Shown here in pieces: positions 11,052 through 23,700 of a DNA stretch of 64,000 nucleotides. The position numbers were made by a program, and so were the translations under genes. How positions within the stretch are numbered: position 1 is the stretch's first letter; each line of letters starts with the position of its first letter. The DNA is from Sambucus nigra. Taxonomy: Eukaryota; Streptophyta; Magnoliopsida; Dipsacales; Adoxaceae. The notes below the pieces were generated by a model. It made no database searches. It saw nothing but the letters and a program-made list of their open reading frames with translations, and was not told where the DNA came from. The stretch is taken from contig OX422211.1 of NCBI GenBank assembly GCA_949130495.1, positions 397,665,049 to 397,729,048 on the forward strand, in the 5' to 3' direction.

Positions 11052-12540
11052 TTATTTTGAAGGTTTTAATCCCACTCCCCTCGACAAATGATATTCTTTG
11101 TCTCTATTCAAACCTTTAGCTAACTGATACGAGATATTTTCCTTATAATTAATATAATCAATGAAAATAATTTCATTAAAGATAATTTGTTTTACGGTAT
11201 AATGTCTTCGGTGTATACGTTATACATGTTACTATGTGCTCTACTAATTACTGATTGGCTATCACAATGTAGGCAAATTGCGGGCATATGTTTTTTACAC
11301 ATTGGAATGTCTTCTAAAAAATATCGAAGCCAAACTACTGCTTCTCCATCTTTATCTAAAGCTATAAATCCATATTCCACGATAGATCTGGAAATACATG
11401 TTTTTTAGGATTTCAAAGAGAATGCAACACTACGAAGAGTAATTACATATACACATGTGGATTTAGAATTCTTCGAAGCAGATATTGAGTTGGCATCACT
11501 GTATCCTTCAAGTACAACTCAATATTTTTTGTAGTCTAATCAATGGTTAAGGGTATATCTTTAATATTTAACCCTTATAATAACTTTTTAACTGCCTTCC
11601 CTGAATTACTTGTATACCTATTCAATTTTCTAACTAAAGAACCAATATTTGGATGAGTGCAGTTCATGCCATACATTAAATTTCCTATGATATGAGAGTT
11701 CTCTAATTGAGATATATCTTTGCCAATATTTTTATATAAATGAAGATTTGGGTCAATAGATGTTTTTGCTATGTTATCACTACCTTTATCGAACTCATCT
11801 AGTATATTCTCAATACAATGATATTGAGACAAGATAACTCCATTTGATGTGTCATAAACTTTAATTCCTAATAAAACATCTGAGATACCGACATCTTTCA
11901 TGTCAAACTTAATACATAAGATTCTCTTTGTAGATCTAATGATAAACCTCCAATAAAAATCATATCGTCCATATAAAGACAAACAATGACATAACCACTT
12001 TGAGTTTTTTAAGTATAAACACATTTATCACACTCATTTATTTAAAGTTGATTCGACATCATTAATTTATCAAATATCTCATGCCATTAGTTAGGTTCTT
12101 ATTTTTATCCATAGAGAAATTTAACAAGACTGTAAGCCATCCTTTCTTTCCCTGAAACTTTAAACCCTTCTTGTTGTTGCTTGTATATCTCTTCATTTAA
12201 TTCACCGTTTAAGAATGTGGTTTTAACATCCATTTGACGTATATAATATTTATACAAAGATGCCATATTTATTAAAATTTGAATGGATGTTATTCTCGTA
12301 ACACTCTAGTAATTCTCAAAATTTCCCAATCCTACATTTTTCTTATAGCCTTTAGCTATAAGTCATGCTTTGTAGTTTTTAATAAATCCATCTATCTTCA
12401 ATTTTCTCTTTAATTCTCATTTATATCCAAGAGGTTCATTGCCTAGTGGGAGGTCCACTAATTCCCAAGTATGATTTTACATGATGGATTCAATTTCAAT
12501 ATTTATATCCTCTTTCCAAGAAGGAGTTTTTGGAGTTGAC
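11052..12540 (-). pseudogene. Copia reverse transcriptase and RNase H remnant
   Basis: RT begins around 12540 (TPKTPSWKEDINIEIESIM). It includes RQMDVKTTFLNGELNEEIY and a preserved YMDD catalytic motif at 11964-11975 in a shifted frame, then DVLLGIKVYDTSNGVILSQ and GNLMYGMNCTHPNIG. RNase H covers about 11500-11052 with GYSDAN, ESE-like EYGFIALDKDGEA and ICLHCDSQSVI, and ends LSRGVGLKPSK at a TAA (11052-11054). Several frameshifts and stops make it non-functional. Confidence 0.85.
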
Positions 12541-12589
12541 ATTGATTTATGAATTTCCCAATTTTGCTATGAACTAGTTTAAGAGGATT

Positions 12590-12760
12590 AGAACTTCTTT
12601 CAATTGATTGAATATGAGTTGTAGTTAATTTTGATTCTACAATTTTTTCAAACTTTTGATTTGAGTCAATACTAAATTTAGGTATTAAGTTTAAATTAAT
12701 TAATCTGTGAATAGTATGATAAATAAGATGACCTAATATGCAATTCCACATATTATTAGA
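12590..12760 (-). pseudogene. Copia GAG-pre-integrase remnant
   Basis: WNCILGHLIYHTIHRLINLNLI and later ESKLTTTHIQSIERSSNPLKLVHSKIG match the conserved copia segment that precedes integrase (W..RLGH, then ..ESK..R.PF, then L.L.H.D). The usual zinc-binding cysteines are lost. The following catalytic D,D35E domain is absent. Confidence 0.75.
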
Positions 12761-13389
12761 CTAAAAAAAATAAGCAGAAGACACATCCTTATTAATATTA
12801 ATAGTCCTCACAGTCATTACAATGAGTTCAAATATCCCATTATTAAAATATCATTTTCCCACATACATGTGACTTTAAGTGAGAACACATTTGTCATATT
12901 CATGCACTAGAGTAAACCATTCTTGTAAAGAAAAGATTGAGAAACCAATTTCTTACGAATGTCCAGGACATTAAGCACGCCATTGGAACTATGTTCCTTT
13001 TTTGAAGTCATCTTGAGCAATAATTTTGCTTTCTCTTACACGTTCAAACTAGATGTATCTCCCATGAAAAGTTTCTCCTCGTGATCAGAGTCTTGGTAGG
13101 AAGTAAACATATTCTTATCAAAACAAATCTGGCAAGTCGACCCTTGTCCACCCACCATTCTCTAGTATTACCCACCATGTTGAATTCGAAAACCAAGACC
13201 GAAAATATCAAATCATTAATATTATCTAAAAGGTTCTAACATTGTCTTGTGTGGGATTCTATTTCTTATTGCCTTGCATTTTTCATTAATGTCAATCTTT
13301 ATTATGATATCCCTTCTTGTCAAATACGAAGCATTTTGCATCGAACCTTTTGAAGTTTCCGCCTTTCGATCATTTGAATAAATCACCAT

Positions 13390-14035
13390 GGTTCACCTTA
13401 TTTCTTTCCTAGTTCTTTGCATTCCATAGGATTTTCAGTTTTCTTATAGGATGCATGATTATTCCTTGTTATCCTCAATCTCATAATCAAGTCCTCGAGG
13501 CCCATTTCTTTACATTTATGGTTTAAATAATTTTTGAAATATTTCCAAGATTGGAAAGATTCACTCAATTCCATTTTTCTATAAAAATTCATGAAAAAAT
13601 TGGAGTTCTTGCATTTAAGTCATTACAGTCTTTGAATCAACCATTCTGAAATCCAAGAATATAATGACAACAAATTTCTTCGTGCCGGTATCTTCCATTT
13701 TTTATTCTTTTCTCCAAATACCCCCATACTTCTTTATCCATCTTAATAGGTCTATACAAATTATAAAATATGTTTTCCATATTATTGACGATATAGTTCG
13801 TGCACAAAAAATTATATTGTTTCCATACATCCACGACATCAATAACATGCAGGTCAGCCTCATCTTCTTGCAAAGTTTGTGCCTCTGCATAAAGGAAATT
13901 AGGAAAGTTCAACGTGGTCTGATAAAATAACACTTGATGTTGTAACCGTTTAAAATCTGGTTGAACTTTTCAGGCTTTTCACTTTGACTAACATTCGTAG
14001 GCACAATAGAAATGGGCAAAGTAAAAGTAGAAGCG
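13390..14035 (-). pseudogene. Copia gag remnant (UBN2 type)
   Basis: The frame starts near 14035 with PISIVPTNVSQSEKPEKFN. It continues through MLFYQTTLNFPNFLYAEA, VIDVVDVWKQYNFLCTNYIV and ESFQSWKYFKNYLNHKCKEM to GLEDLIMRLRI. These are the standard landmarks of plant copia gag. Stops and frameshifts interrupt it, and a zinc knuckle is no longer recognisable. Confidence 0.8.
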
Positions 14036-14579
14036 ATGTATTTTTGAAATAAATAATAATAAATATGTATTTATAATAAGATATATGAGTGGACAAGTTC
14101 AATAACTATAAGACACTTTTTTTATTTATTGAATATGAATATTTATTGAATATTTTTTTTAATTAACAAATACTAGTTAAAAATGATTTTTATAAATAGG
14201 CAACAATCTAAAAATAATTTTTTGATTATACATAAAATATTTTTTAAACATTCAGGTTAATAGTATACAAATTTTATAGTTTATTTTTTCATAAAATCAT
14301 TCTATAAATATTATAATATAAAAACATATATAATAAATTTTGTCTTAAGATTGTTATTAAAAATGCTTATATTAATTATAGAAAATAGACAACGATATAT
14401 ATGTTGCCTCCCTTCATTGTATAACACTTAAAACTTTAAGTCTTCTAGTTCCATACTTGATCTTGTGACTGCAGTGTGATTTGTATTGATGAGTTACTAA
14501 GTTCTATAATCTGATTGTCTAATAGGCTTGAAACTTGTATATGACTTTTTTGGGGAACAAAAAAATGAAAATATATCTT

Positions 14580-14990
14580 TTTAAATTTATTGATCATGGG
14601 TCACTGTCATCACCATTGACAATAACCGTGACAAATTTGAACATAGTCATGACATGGGCCACATTCATAAACTGTGAAAAGCAAATATATTGGTCACAGC
14701 TTGGGTCACGGTCATAAACCTATATTGGTTCATGGCTTTTAGATGTAACCGACGATAACATTGCCATGTCATTATAAGGTCAAGACCGTGACTTGTGGAT
14801 TTATTGATCACGGTAACCAATCGTGACCATTTCTCAAAATTAAGGTTTCAGACGGGTCCATGACTACTACCTAGGGGCACGGTTGTCGAGCATAATGTGG
14901 AAAACGGTTACTCTAGAATTTAGTCACATGGACCGTGACAAAAGATGTTTGTTATGGGCATGGACCATGATAATTTTTGGTCTTTGGATT
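14580..14990. repeat. Cluster of CCGTGAC / GGTCATGAC motifs
   Basis: Short motifs such as ACCGTGAC, GGTCACGGTCAT, CATGACATGG and GACCATGATAA recur about ten times on both strands within 400 bp. This resembles the subterminal repeats of CACTA elements, and similar words occur next to the CACTA end at 63600. No CACTA terminus is found beside this cluster. Confidence 0.4.
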
Positions 14991-15419
14991 AATGTTTCTT
15001 CCCAGGAATATTATAGGGTTCTTGTATTTATTTTGGACCATTCATGAAGATCCTTGTTGTTAATATCCCAGTCCTTATTGTATTGAAGGATTTATAGGAT
15101 TAAATTGAGGTTTGTATCCGTGAAAAAAAAGGCTTCAAACCTATTCACTTCTAATTGAACTAGAAGAAGTGTGTTCCGATGTTTCTTCCTTAAAAGATGT
15201 ATATTTAAATGCTAAAAAATAAAGGAAATTTGAGAAACATGAATACTCTAATTCTTTCATAAAGTAAATATTAATGCTATAAAATTTAGGCTCAGAGTTG
15301 CTTCCCCATGTTTTCTTCCTTTAAGAGTGACCATCAAAGGCTAGGCTTAGATGTTGCGAAGTTCTTCCCCATAACAAATCACTCAGATTCTCCATTTTTT
15401 CAGTGAGTGAATAATTTGT

Positions 15420-15900
15420 CAAAAATTTTGATCGAATTTGACATGATTAAAAAATTATCTTATTATCGCGTAAAATTAGTATGTTGATTATCTTAGATAA
15501 TATGCACTTATTATCAGCAAATAACAGAAAAGAGATCCATTCAATGAAATATAAACTAGAGAAAACAACGAAAATATGAGAGAAAGAGAAATATAATCGA
15601 ATTTATGTGGCTCAACCAAAAAATAGTGCCTAAGTCCAATAGTGTAGTGTTGTTTGAATTAGATTACTAGGCAAAAGCCATTAATAAATATAATATTGAA
15701 TTTCTCAAGTTCTCTCTAGAAGTTGGAAGTGTAATAGTAAGGAAAATCTCATATCTCCTCAAATATGATTTGTGTGTGCTATTTATAGGATATTAGAAAA
15801 TAGAGAAAATATATTGCCACCTGGATCACCTTTATAGGCTATGTGAATACACACTTTTCATACATGGTGTGAAGGCAATCATTAGTTATTTAGAGGAATA
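15420..15900 (-). repeat. Probable copia-type LTR fragment
   Basis: The minus strand carries a TATA box CCTATAAATAGC (15779-15790). About 140 bp downstream it has sequence with the sense of 'GTGGCTCAACCAA...GTGCCTAAGTCCA', a text common near LTR ends of plant copia elements. No partner copy is found in the window and ends are not defined. Confidence 0.35.
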
Positions 15901-16540
15901 TGGGGGGGAATATTTGCATATCTTCCACATGTGCATGTGTCTTAAATGTTGTTGACGTCGTACAGTCACACAATATATGCATTGCTATAATGGGGTTAAT
16001 TGACAGTGTTAAATGATTGTTAACTAATGCGGTGATATGATCCATAAAACTAGCTGAGCCAAACTTTATCTGAAGTAGACCATTAGCTGAGGCGATTAAT
16101 GAGCCCATCTGTCCTCTTCTAATTATCCCAGGAGCTATCCCATATTTATTGTATGATAATAAACCAAGAATTTTCTCATGATTGTATCTTGTAGTAGATT
16201 CTATGAAGTATTGCATCTTCTAGGCAGGTTCTAGCCAAATTGAGTGAGTGAAGTTCTAACTGCATGATGTGATTATATTGTATTCTTGTCAACTCGAAAA
16301 GTTCTGGGCTAGTCTGCGGCTGAACACATTTACTTCTGAATTTTTGGAACACTATCTGGGCGTAAGGGCTACCACATCTCAAGCATTAATGGTGGTGATA
16401 ATACCATTTATTATGCATGTGCCTAAGGCAGTGCGCATATAACTCAAAGCGTCAATTATCTTTTCAAGGTGTGATGTCTTGCCTATTTTAAAAAATTAAT
16501 GATTACCACCTCAACCCAAGAAGAGGCATTTCTCATATCA
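15901..16540. other. Sequence without a recognised gene
   Basis: Two overlapping minus-strand open frames (15890-16216 and 16176-16382) have no recognisable domain. They lie between an LTR-like fragment and the start of the antisense ORF of the Tat-type element, so this is most likely non-coding transposon sequence. Confidence 0.4.
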
Positions 16541-16547
16541 TTTCAAA

Positions 16548-16559
16548 CTTTTATAAGCC
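16548..16559 (+). promoter_or_regulatory. TATA-like promoter upstream of the antisense ORF
   Basis: CTTTTATAAGCC lies about 460 bp before the ATG at 17020. A CTAGGGTTTATTAGG motif (related to the plant telo-box AAACCCTAA) sits near 16904, in the presumed leader. This arrangement suggests that the plus-strand ORF once had its own promoter inside the retrotransposon. Confidence 0.35.
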
Positions 16560-17019
16560 ATATCCCTCCCAAGCACACTTATATAGAAAACGTTTTCCCC
16601 GTTGCTCAATTTTTCATACTTTAGGCCATCATCTTCCTATTTTCTGCAATTTTTAGTCACCCTCTTGCCTGAAAATATTTATGCTCACGAGTTTTGTCCA
16701 TTATAGATATTCATTTTATATATGAGCGATTTTCTGAGTCATTTCCCAAGGTTTGGAGTTTCAGATATCTTTTTCCCTCTAATTTCTTAGTGTTTCTCTA
16801 TAAACTCTCTGTTTTCTAGTTAGGATTTATTGCGTTTTGTTGTTGTTAATTTGGTATTGATTGTGTATTGATGGATTTACATGGCTATTGAGTTTTTTGG
16901 CCTAGGGTTTATTAGGTTTTAGTCTTTTTTTAGAATTCTTGGGGTTTTTTGCCCAAATCATATGCTTCCAAGAACATCTTAGTCCCAAAATATTTTCCCT
17001 TTGTCAAACACTATTATTT

Positions 17020-19085
17020 ATGAGTGAATCCTCATGGGTTGAGAGGGTATTAGCTAGAATTTTGGAGTTGAATGAGGTTTGCCCTTGTTTTTTCGTGACG
17101 AAAAGTCCAATTCCTTTGTAAAAAAATCTGTATGAAGATGATCTAGATCATCTCCATTTCATACCTCGTGTTCCTTCTCCCATTGGGTCGAGTCCTTAGC
17201 CTATAAATATTTAATATTATCAGTCTAAGTTTTTAGGGTCTACTAATTCCGAGGGTAATAATCATTAACCAAAGGGTAATGGTATTGATATAGTTCCTGA
17301 GATATCTCTGGTAAAACTTGGCACTTCGACTGAAGAGGCTATGGTATCCAGACCTCCTTTTAGGACTAGCTCATATATGGTCATCCTCATAGTTGAGATT
17401 ACATATGATTCTGAGAGTTCATATGATGCTTCTGCTACAAAGGTTTAGTATTATGCTTGCGATTTTTATGAGGATGTTCTCTTAAAGTTTGAGTATCTTC
17501 AAAACATACCGTTAGACATAGTATTTAGGTTACCCAATCCTGAGGAAAGAGTCCATGATTGGCGTTAAACTGACGAGATTTTCTTCCTAGTATGGGCTCT
17601 ACAGGTAGGAGTTCATATACCTCTTCATCCAATAATAGGAATAATTCTGAGGAGGTATGGAGTAGCTTAAGTACAACTCTTCCCCAATGCGTATAGGATG
17701 ATATTAGGATCAATTTTGGGTATGATATGACCGAGGGGGTCTTCAAATTCAAATATATGATAAAAGGATAATGTTAAGGGTCTAGGGTATTATGAATTTT
17801 CTCCTATAAAGTCCCGCCTAAAGTTGGTGAAGGTCCCAAACGAGCAATCATAGTTGGAAAACTAAGTTTGTATTTTTTAAGGGAAATTGGGAGCTCAACC
17901 TAAGAGAAAAGAATTAGATTGTCAGTGTTACTCATGAATGGGCTAGGCCAAATACAATTGGTATACACCTTTGCTATATTTCTTTTTCTGTGTTATCTAA
18001 CTTGGACCATAATATGTGTTTTTCCTTTGCAGATAAAGTTTGTCCTAAGTTTCCCAGCGCTTTGAAGAATCTGGAGAACAAAGTTTTCATGGCCAACCAT
18101 CTAGTCTTTGTTGAAGTCTTTAGCTTAAACAAATTCACATAACTTAGATATTAGAAACATCCAGTGTTAGATCAAATTCAAGAGGCAACCCAAGTACTGG
18201 TCACTAGTGAAGCTAAGGAAGAGGGCTAATAGGAGGTTGAGGAAGGTAAGAGAATTTTATTCAAGTCTTAAATCATCTTTGCAAAGTATTTTTATTAACT
18301 CTTTGAGTTTTTTGATGAAACTTCCACCCATTCAGCCTCAAGTTTTCATGCCGAACCTTCTATTTGGATAACACCTAAAAAAACTGATCATGCGACCCTT
18401 ATTCGCCAAAATAATTCCAAGAATGTGGCAAACAAAAAGGCTAATACCAAGGACAGAAAATGGACAAAGGTTGGCGTTAAGAAAGAGTCTGACGTCGAAG
18501 CCAAGAAAATAGTAGAGGTGAAGGCTAAGATGAAAGTTGATGATGAATCCAAGATGAAAGGGAAATGAATTTCTAATCCCCATGATGCCACTGATCCTCC
18601 TTATCCTTGTAAGAAAAGGACAACAAAGACCTCCCATCCATATCATGGTTCAAAGCATCTAAGGCTAGAAGTGTAGAGGCCGATGAGACCCGGGCTAACT
18701 ATTTGCTAGATTTTATTACTTGGTGATATTATTCGTTTCATTAATTTTCCAAATGGTATGACAGATACCATTCTTCTATAGAAGGCACGTGAACCTATAC
18801 ACCATGCCCATAACTTTTATCAAGAGAAAATGGAAAACTAAGAGCTTCGAGAGGATTTCACCACTTAGAGATAAAAAGTGATCAAGCTAGAGGAGGAGGA
18901 TACCAAGGCTGAAGAGGATCTCAATAAGACATGTGATGAGATGAAAAAGATATATGAACACAAGGTGGAGATAACCCTGGCTCTTAGATCGGCTGATGAG
19001 TACAATGGGAGACTTAAAGAGTAGGTAGGCAATGATGCCAGCAAAATAAAGAGTTTAAAGAAGGCATTGGCTAAGGCTAATTAAG
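17020..19085 (+). pseudogene. Antisense extra ORF of Tat-type gypsy element (putative gypsy-type transposon protein)
   Basis: Starting with ATG at 17020 (MSESSWVERVLARI), one frame can be followed for hundreds of codons with stops at sites that look like ancestral Gln or Arg codons. Around 17575-17730, VHIPLHPIIGIILRRYG and LFPNAYRMILGSI resemble the plant 'putative gypsy type transposon' domain (PF04195). GYYEFSP near 17787 also fits. A Lys-rich linker follows (about 18360-18560), then a coiled-coil segment (KLEEEDTKAEEDLNKTCDEM, about 18880-19080). It runs opposite to the element's pol. Its role is unknown. Confidence 0.6.
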
Positions 19086-19099
19086 TGTTTGGTAAAGTC

Positions 19100-20760
19100 G
19101 AGGAGAACACCATTGAGAAATTCTTTGCATGGGGAAAGTAATGGAAGGTGACATCATTTGAATAGGAGGCTAGTTCTTCTAGGTGGGCATGGAAGGTTAG
19201 GATTTTTTCATCTTTAACTTTTCATTTTTAACCATTTGGCCGATAATAAGGGAAGAGTCTCTGTACCTTTTTGAAGGAAGATCTTGAGGCCTACGGTACA
19301 TGCATTGTTCAGAATCATGTTGTTAGTGCAGGGAAAGTCTAGTTTGATTGCAATTGGTGTGTGAGAGTCATGAATGTCGATTATGAGTATCCCAATGTCA
19401 TATCTTTTCTTGTTAGCAGCTCTGTTAAAGAACATTTTCCATCCGAGGTCCCCTTGAGAGGTGCAGAGAATAACTTCATTCAGTAATTCAGAGACCCAAA
19501 CATCATTTTCTTCCATGGGATAATTAGCAAGGTAGTTAGAGATGGCTCTCCCTTTTATATCTTTCTGCATAATGTACACAATATCAAACTTAGCTAGAAA
19601 CATAGACCGTCGGGACATTCGACTGGACAGAGAGGGATTTTCAAGCAAGTACTTGATGGGATCTGTATGGGATACAAGTCTATTGGGGAAGGCAACCATG
19701 TAATGCCGTAATTTCCTCGTGATCGAGACCAGGGAAACACATGCTTTCTCTAAAGAACCCTCGTTGACTTTGTAACCGACTAATTTTCGGCCGGCATAGT
19801 AAATGGCTCTTTCTTTACGGGATTCTTCAATTTATTCATACAGTAAACCCCCTGCTGTAGTATTTATCACGGTTAAGTATATAAGTAGGGGGAGACCTGG
19901 ATACGGAGGCATTAGCACTGGAGTTCAAGTAAGGTACTCTTTGGTTTAATGAAATGATTTTTGACAGGCCTCATTCCGAAACTTATTAGAATCCTTCTAG
20001 AGAATCTTGAAAAAGGGTTCACAGATAGAAGTGGGTTGGTTGATGAACTGACTGATGTACTGTAATTTTTCTAAGAATCCTTAAACTCCCTTCTCCATTC
20101 GTGGTGGTGGCATATCAAGTATGGCCTTTATATTGGCAAGGTCTTCTTCGATTCCCTCCTCACTGACCATGAATCCAAAGAGTTTTCCTTTTTTAAGTTT
20201 GAAAACAAATTTCTATGGGTTTAGCCACATCTAGTATTATGGTAGTCACTCAAAAAAGTTTTGAAGGGCGGGAATAGGATCTTCCCGTGTCTTAGATTTG
20301 ATGATAATATCTTCTACATAGACTTTGACCTCTCTATGAATAAGGTTGTGCAGGATGGTCATGGCCGACCTTTTCCAGGTAGCCCCGACATTCTTGAGTC
20401 CGAGCGGTGTGAGAGTGTATCAGAAGGTTCCTTATGGGGTGATGGAGGAATTTTTCTGATGATGGTGAGGGTGCATCTCGATCTCATTATATATAGAAAA
20501 TCCATCGACAAATGACTTGAGGGTGTGTCTATTCATGTGATCCACTATTATGTCAATGTTGGGGAATAAGTAATCATGCTTCGGGTTTTTTTTATTCAAA
20601 TCCCAATAGTCGATACAAATGCTGACTTTCCCTCCTAACTTCGGCACAGGGATGATGTTAGAAAGCCATGTAGGATATTCAACTACGCAGATGAAACCTA
20701 CATTCAGTTGCTTGACAACTTATTCTTTGACTTTTATCGACCATTTGGTTCAGACCTTCC
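19100..20760 (-). pseudogene. Gypsy pol: RT C-terminal half, RNase H and second RNase H
   Basis: RT resumes at 20760 and reads EYPTWLSNIIPVPKLGGKV, then CIDYWDLNKKNPKHDYLFP. The catalytic box is YVED (20309-20320), so the first Asp has become Glu. RNase H follows with KACVSLV, DPIKYLLENP and MSRRSMFLAKFDIVYIMQKD (to 19540). A second RNase H-like domain begins at WKMFFNRAANKKRYDIGILI and runs through DEKILTFHAHLEELA to about 19100. The order is typical of Tat elements. Stops are frequent. The integrase that should follow is deleted. Confidence 0.85.
20756..20760 (+). repeat. Target-site duplication CTTCC (left copy)
   Basis: CTTCC before the element start at 20761 is repeated exactly at 30324-30328 just after its end. 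Joining the flanks restores the interrupted gypsy RT reading, which proves the insertion site. Confidence 0.9.
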
Positions 20761-21716
20761 TGTAACACCCCGCCTAATTAAATAACGGGTGGCCAATCCC
20801 ATACAAATTAAAGCAGAATATACAGTTGGATCATTCTTAGCATCACTGTAAAAAACATTTACAACTCACCCAATACCCAATAAAGATGGTGTTAAAAACT
20901 TTTCAAATTTTAATTCAACAAAACCCATTTTTTAGTTTATGAATAACACAACACAAATTATCATACCACAATAATAATTGGACAGATAACACAAAAGAAT
21001 TTAAATGCATTTGGAATACACATTCCAACATAATAATCCATTACAATAATCCCAACAATATAAAATGTATTAAAATGACACGAATACAAGAGTATATGAC
21101 TCCGATAGAAAGAGATAACTAAAATCCTTTGGGCGACATGCCCTAACTAAGAGAATACTATGAATCAAATGGAAATAAGTGTCTAAGCAATACTCCATAG
21201 CTCCATAGATCGTCAAAATCAACTAAGGTTGGCGTCCCTGCTGCTGGACACCTGATATAGAAGATACAATAGAAAAGAAAGAATGCAAGGAAACGGGTCA
21301 GAGCCTGATGTGAAAATGATTTTTAAAACAACAAGTATTTAACAAGTGCAATAAAGCATTTATTATTTACATGTTAGTATCCAACTCTCACTTGCTATTC
21401 TCACCTCTCATCTAGAGTGCACACTTAATGTTTCCTATTAACCTCCTAGTTAATGGTTCCTTTTCACAAATTCCATAATATAATTCCATTCCCATATCAT
21501 AACCCCGTATGTCCCATACCATATGCCATATAATTATTCATATACGTTTTCCATTAGCATGATTTGTTTGTCATTAACATGAATTAATCTCTTCAATAAA
21601 TATTCATTATCTTACTTTAATTCATTTCTCAATTCACCGTTATCTACAATTATCACACAGTAGTTTCTTTAACCACAATATAACAATTCATTCATTTAAT
21701 TCATTATATATATATG

Positions 21717-21787
<71 letters not shown>

Positions 21788-22143
21788 CAGCACCCCGAGT
21801 CACAGCTGCGGTGCAATGCATTACTCTGCTATCATGTCCCATCATCGCCGGTTGTCGAATAGAGGACGAAAGGTTCGGTAAGGATTCCTCAAACCACAAA
21901 CATCAACAAACAAATTAGAGGTGAACATAGTTCTCGTATCCATGGGCCACAGACATACCTACGTTCCCACAGTCAGCGAACTTATTAACTCCCCGATAAG
22001 TCTTTCATAGACCTATGTTCTTGAGCGACAAAGCAAAGATCCCATGGATTTATCAGGATATGACTGCCCTCACGCGCAAACCTCCCCATCGATAGCAAGT
22101 AAGCTAGGTATGTCATACACATAAATCATCAATAAATCAAATA

Positions 22144-23078
22144 GGCATTGATATGCCCCAAGTGTAACCTCGGCCCAAAAACACCAACCTCGGCCGAGAT
22201 TATGGCCGATGCTGGACATGTCTTGGACACGCGATATCAGCCCTCGGCCATAGCAAGGTCGGCCCAGGCCGACACTACCATGAGCCTCTCCAAGGGACGT
22301 CACAAGGATTAGAAGAATTCTCGTATACCTTGGAATGGCAACCTCGTCCAGATGTAGGCCGAGCTCGCAGGAAGCCACAAGCAACCTCATCAAGCCACCA
22401 GCAACCTCATCAAGCCACCAGTTCAACCTTGTCTCAGGCCGACCTTGCCCATTGTCTCGGCCAGGATTAGGCCGAGACCGCCATGGAATCCTCGGACTGA
22501 ACGGGTATCAAGACGCACCAACCTCGGCCTCACTAAGGTCGAGGTCATACCCCAGACGCGATAGCCGAGTACCTGCTGACATTTAGATAAGGACACGTGG
22601 ACACAAATCAGTTATAGCAAGATTATTCCCCACACGTGGGGAGAATATTGCATCATCATTCTCTACATGTGACAGTGACAGATGGAACTCCCATATTGGT
22701 GAGGTAACCACACACATGCACATTGCATGCATGGAGGGTACATTACCCCCCTAGGTACTATATATAGAGGTCATCCTCTACCTTGCAAAGGGATCCCAGA
22801 TATTGAACCCTAGCTGAAACTCTGTCTAGATACACAGTAGAGAGAGAAAGCTTGAGAGATTGTATCCATGGACATTAGTGCCTTATTGCATTGAGATTAT
22901 TCACACACACACAGTGGACGTAGGCCAACCTAGGCTGAACCACTTATATCCTGGTGTACTCTCCCCTTCTCCTCATCTCATTCTCTTACCTTTTACATAA
23001 CTACGCTGCCATTGTTGTTCTTAGATAGAGCTTGAAAACACCTTATCTGGTGGTGCTGATTCTGGAATCATCAGGCAT
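22144..23078 (+). mobile_element. Solo LTR (22149-23073) with 5-bp duplication GGCAT
   Basis: The 925-bp block TGATATGCCCC...GAATCATCA is absent from the partner LTR and is flanked by GGCAT on both sides (22144-22148 and 23074-23078). TG...CA ends, a TATA box at 22758-22766 (CTATATATA) and the lack of coding sequence mark it as a solo LTR on the plus strand. It is unusually GC-rich for this window and carries many CTCGGCC / GGCCGAG words. The parent family is not otherwise present here. Confidence 0.85.
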
Positions 23079-23700
23079 TATCATACCTATAATATAATAT
23101 CAACAAGGTACTCACATTACCCTAAGATAGTTCCCATACGTAGCATTATATCTCTCAAATCCTACGTATTTAAAATATCATAACTTTACTTCATAATTTA
23201 ATTATCCCCGAGCCTCACTCAATACTCAAGGTTCAAATAGGTTTTTCCTCAACATATATTCAGTAAGAAGTCACTATTACCCTACTGGTCCATATCGTCA
23301 TCTCTCCCTAATTACTACGAATTAAACTCTCTCTTTAATTAGGGTTAAAACCGATAGTTTCAAATCTCATATAAACACATCTTCTTTCACTTAGGATTAA
23401 ACCCTCTTGTAAACTTAAGGATACCCAGGTATTATATTCAATCACCCGTACTGGTCCTATCTTTAATCCTCATGCATCCTAATTAGAATTTAACAAATGA
23501 ATCTAACAACTGAAATTCCTTTAAATTCATTATCATTATTCTCATCAATTAAATCCCAATTAAATTAATTCAAATCTTATCTAGGGCTTACTGATCTTCT
23601 CTAAGTCCCGTAATATCCAATTAATAATCAATAAATATCTAAAAAAGTTTCGGGATAAGAATCAACATTAAAAAGAAACAACTTTAGCAATTCTGGGGAG

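Larger units (their letters stand above)
11052..14035 (-). mobile_element. Degenerate Ty1-copia element lacking integrase core
   Basis: Read on the minus strand, the order is gag, GAG-pre-integrase, RT, RNase H, matching Ty1-copia. The catalytic integrase core that should separate the pre-integrase domain (ending near 12590) from the start of RT (near 12540) is missing. This implies an internal deletion of about 1 kb or more. LTRs are not confidently recognised. Confidence 0.85.
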
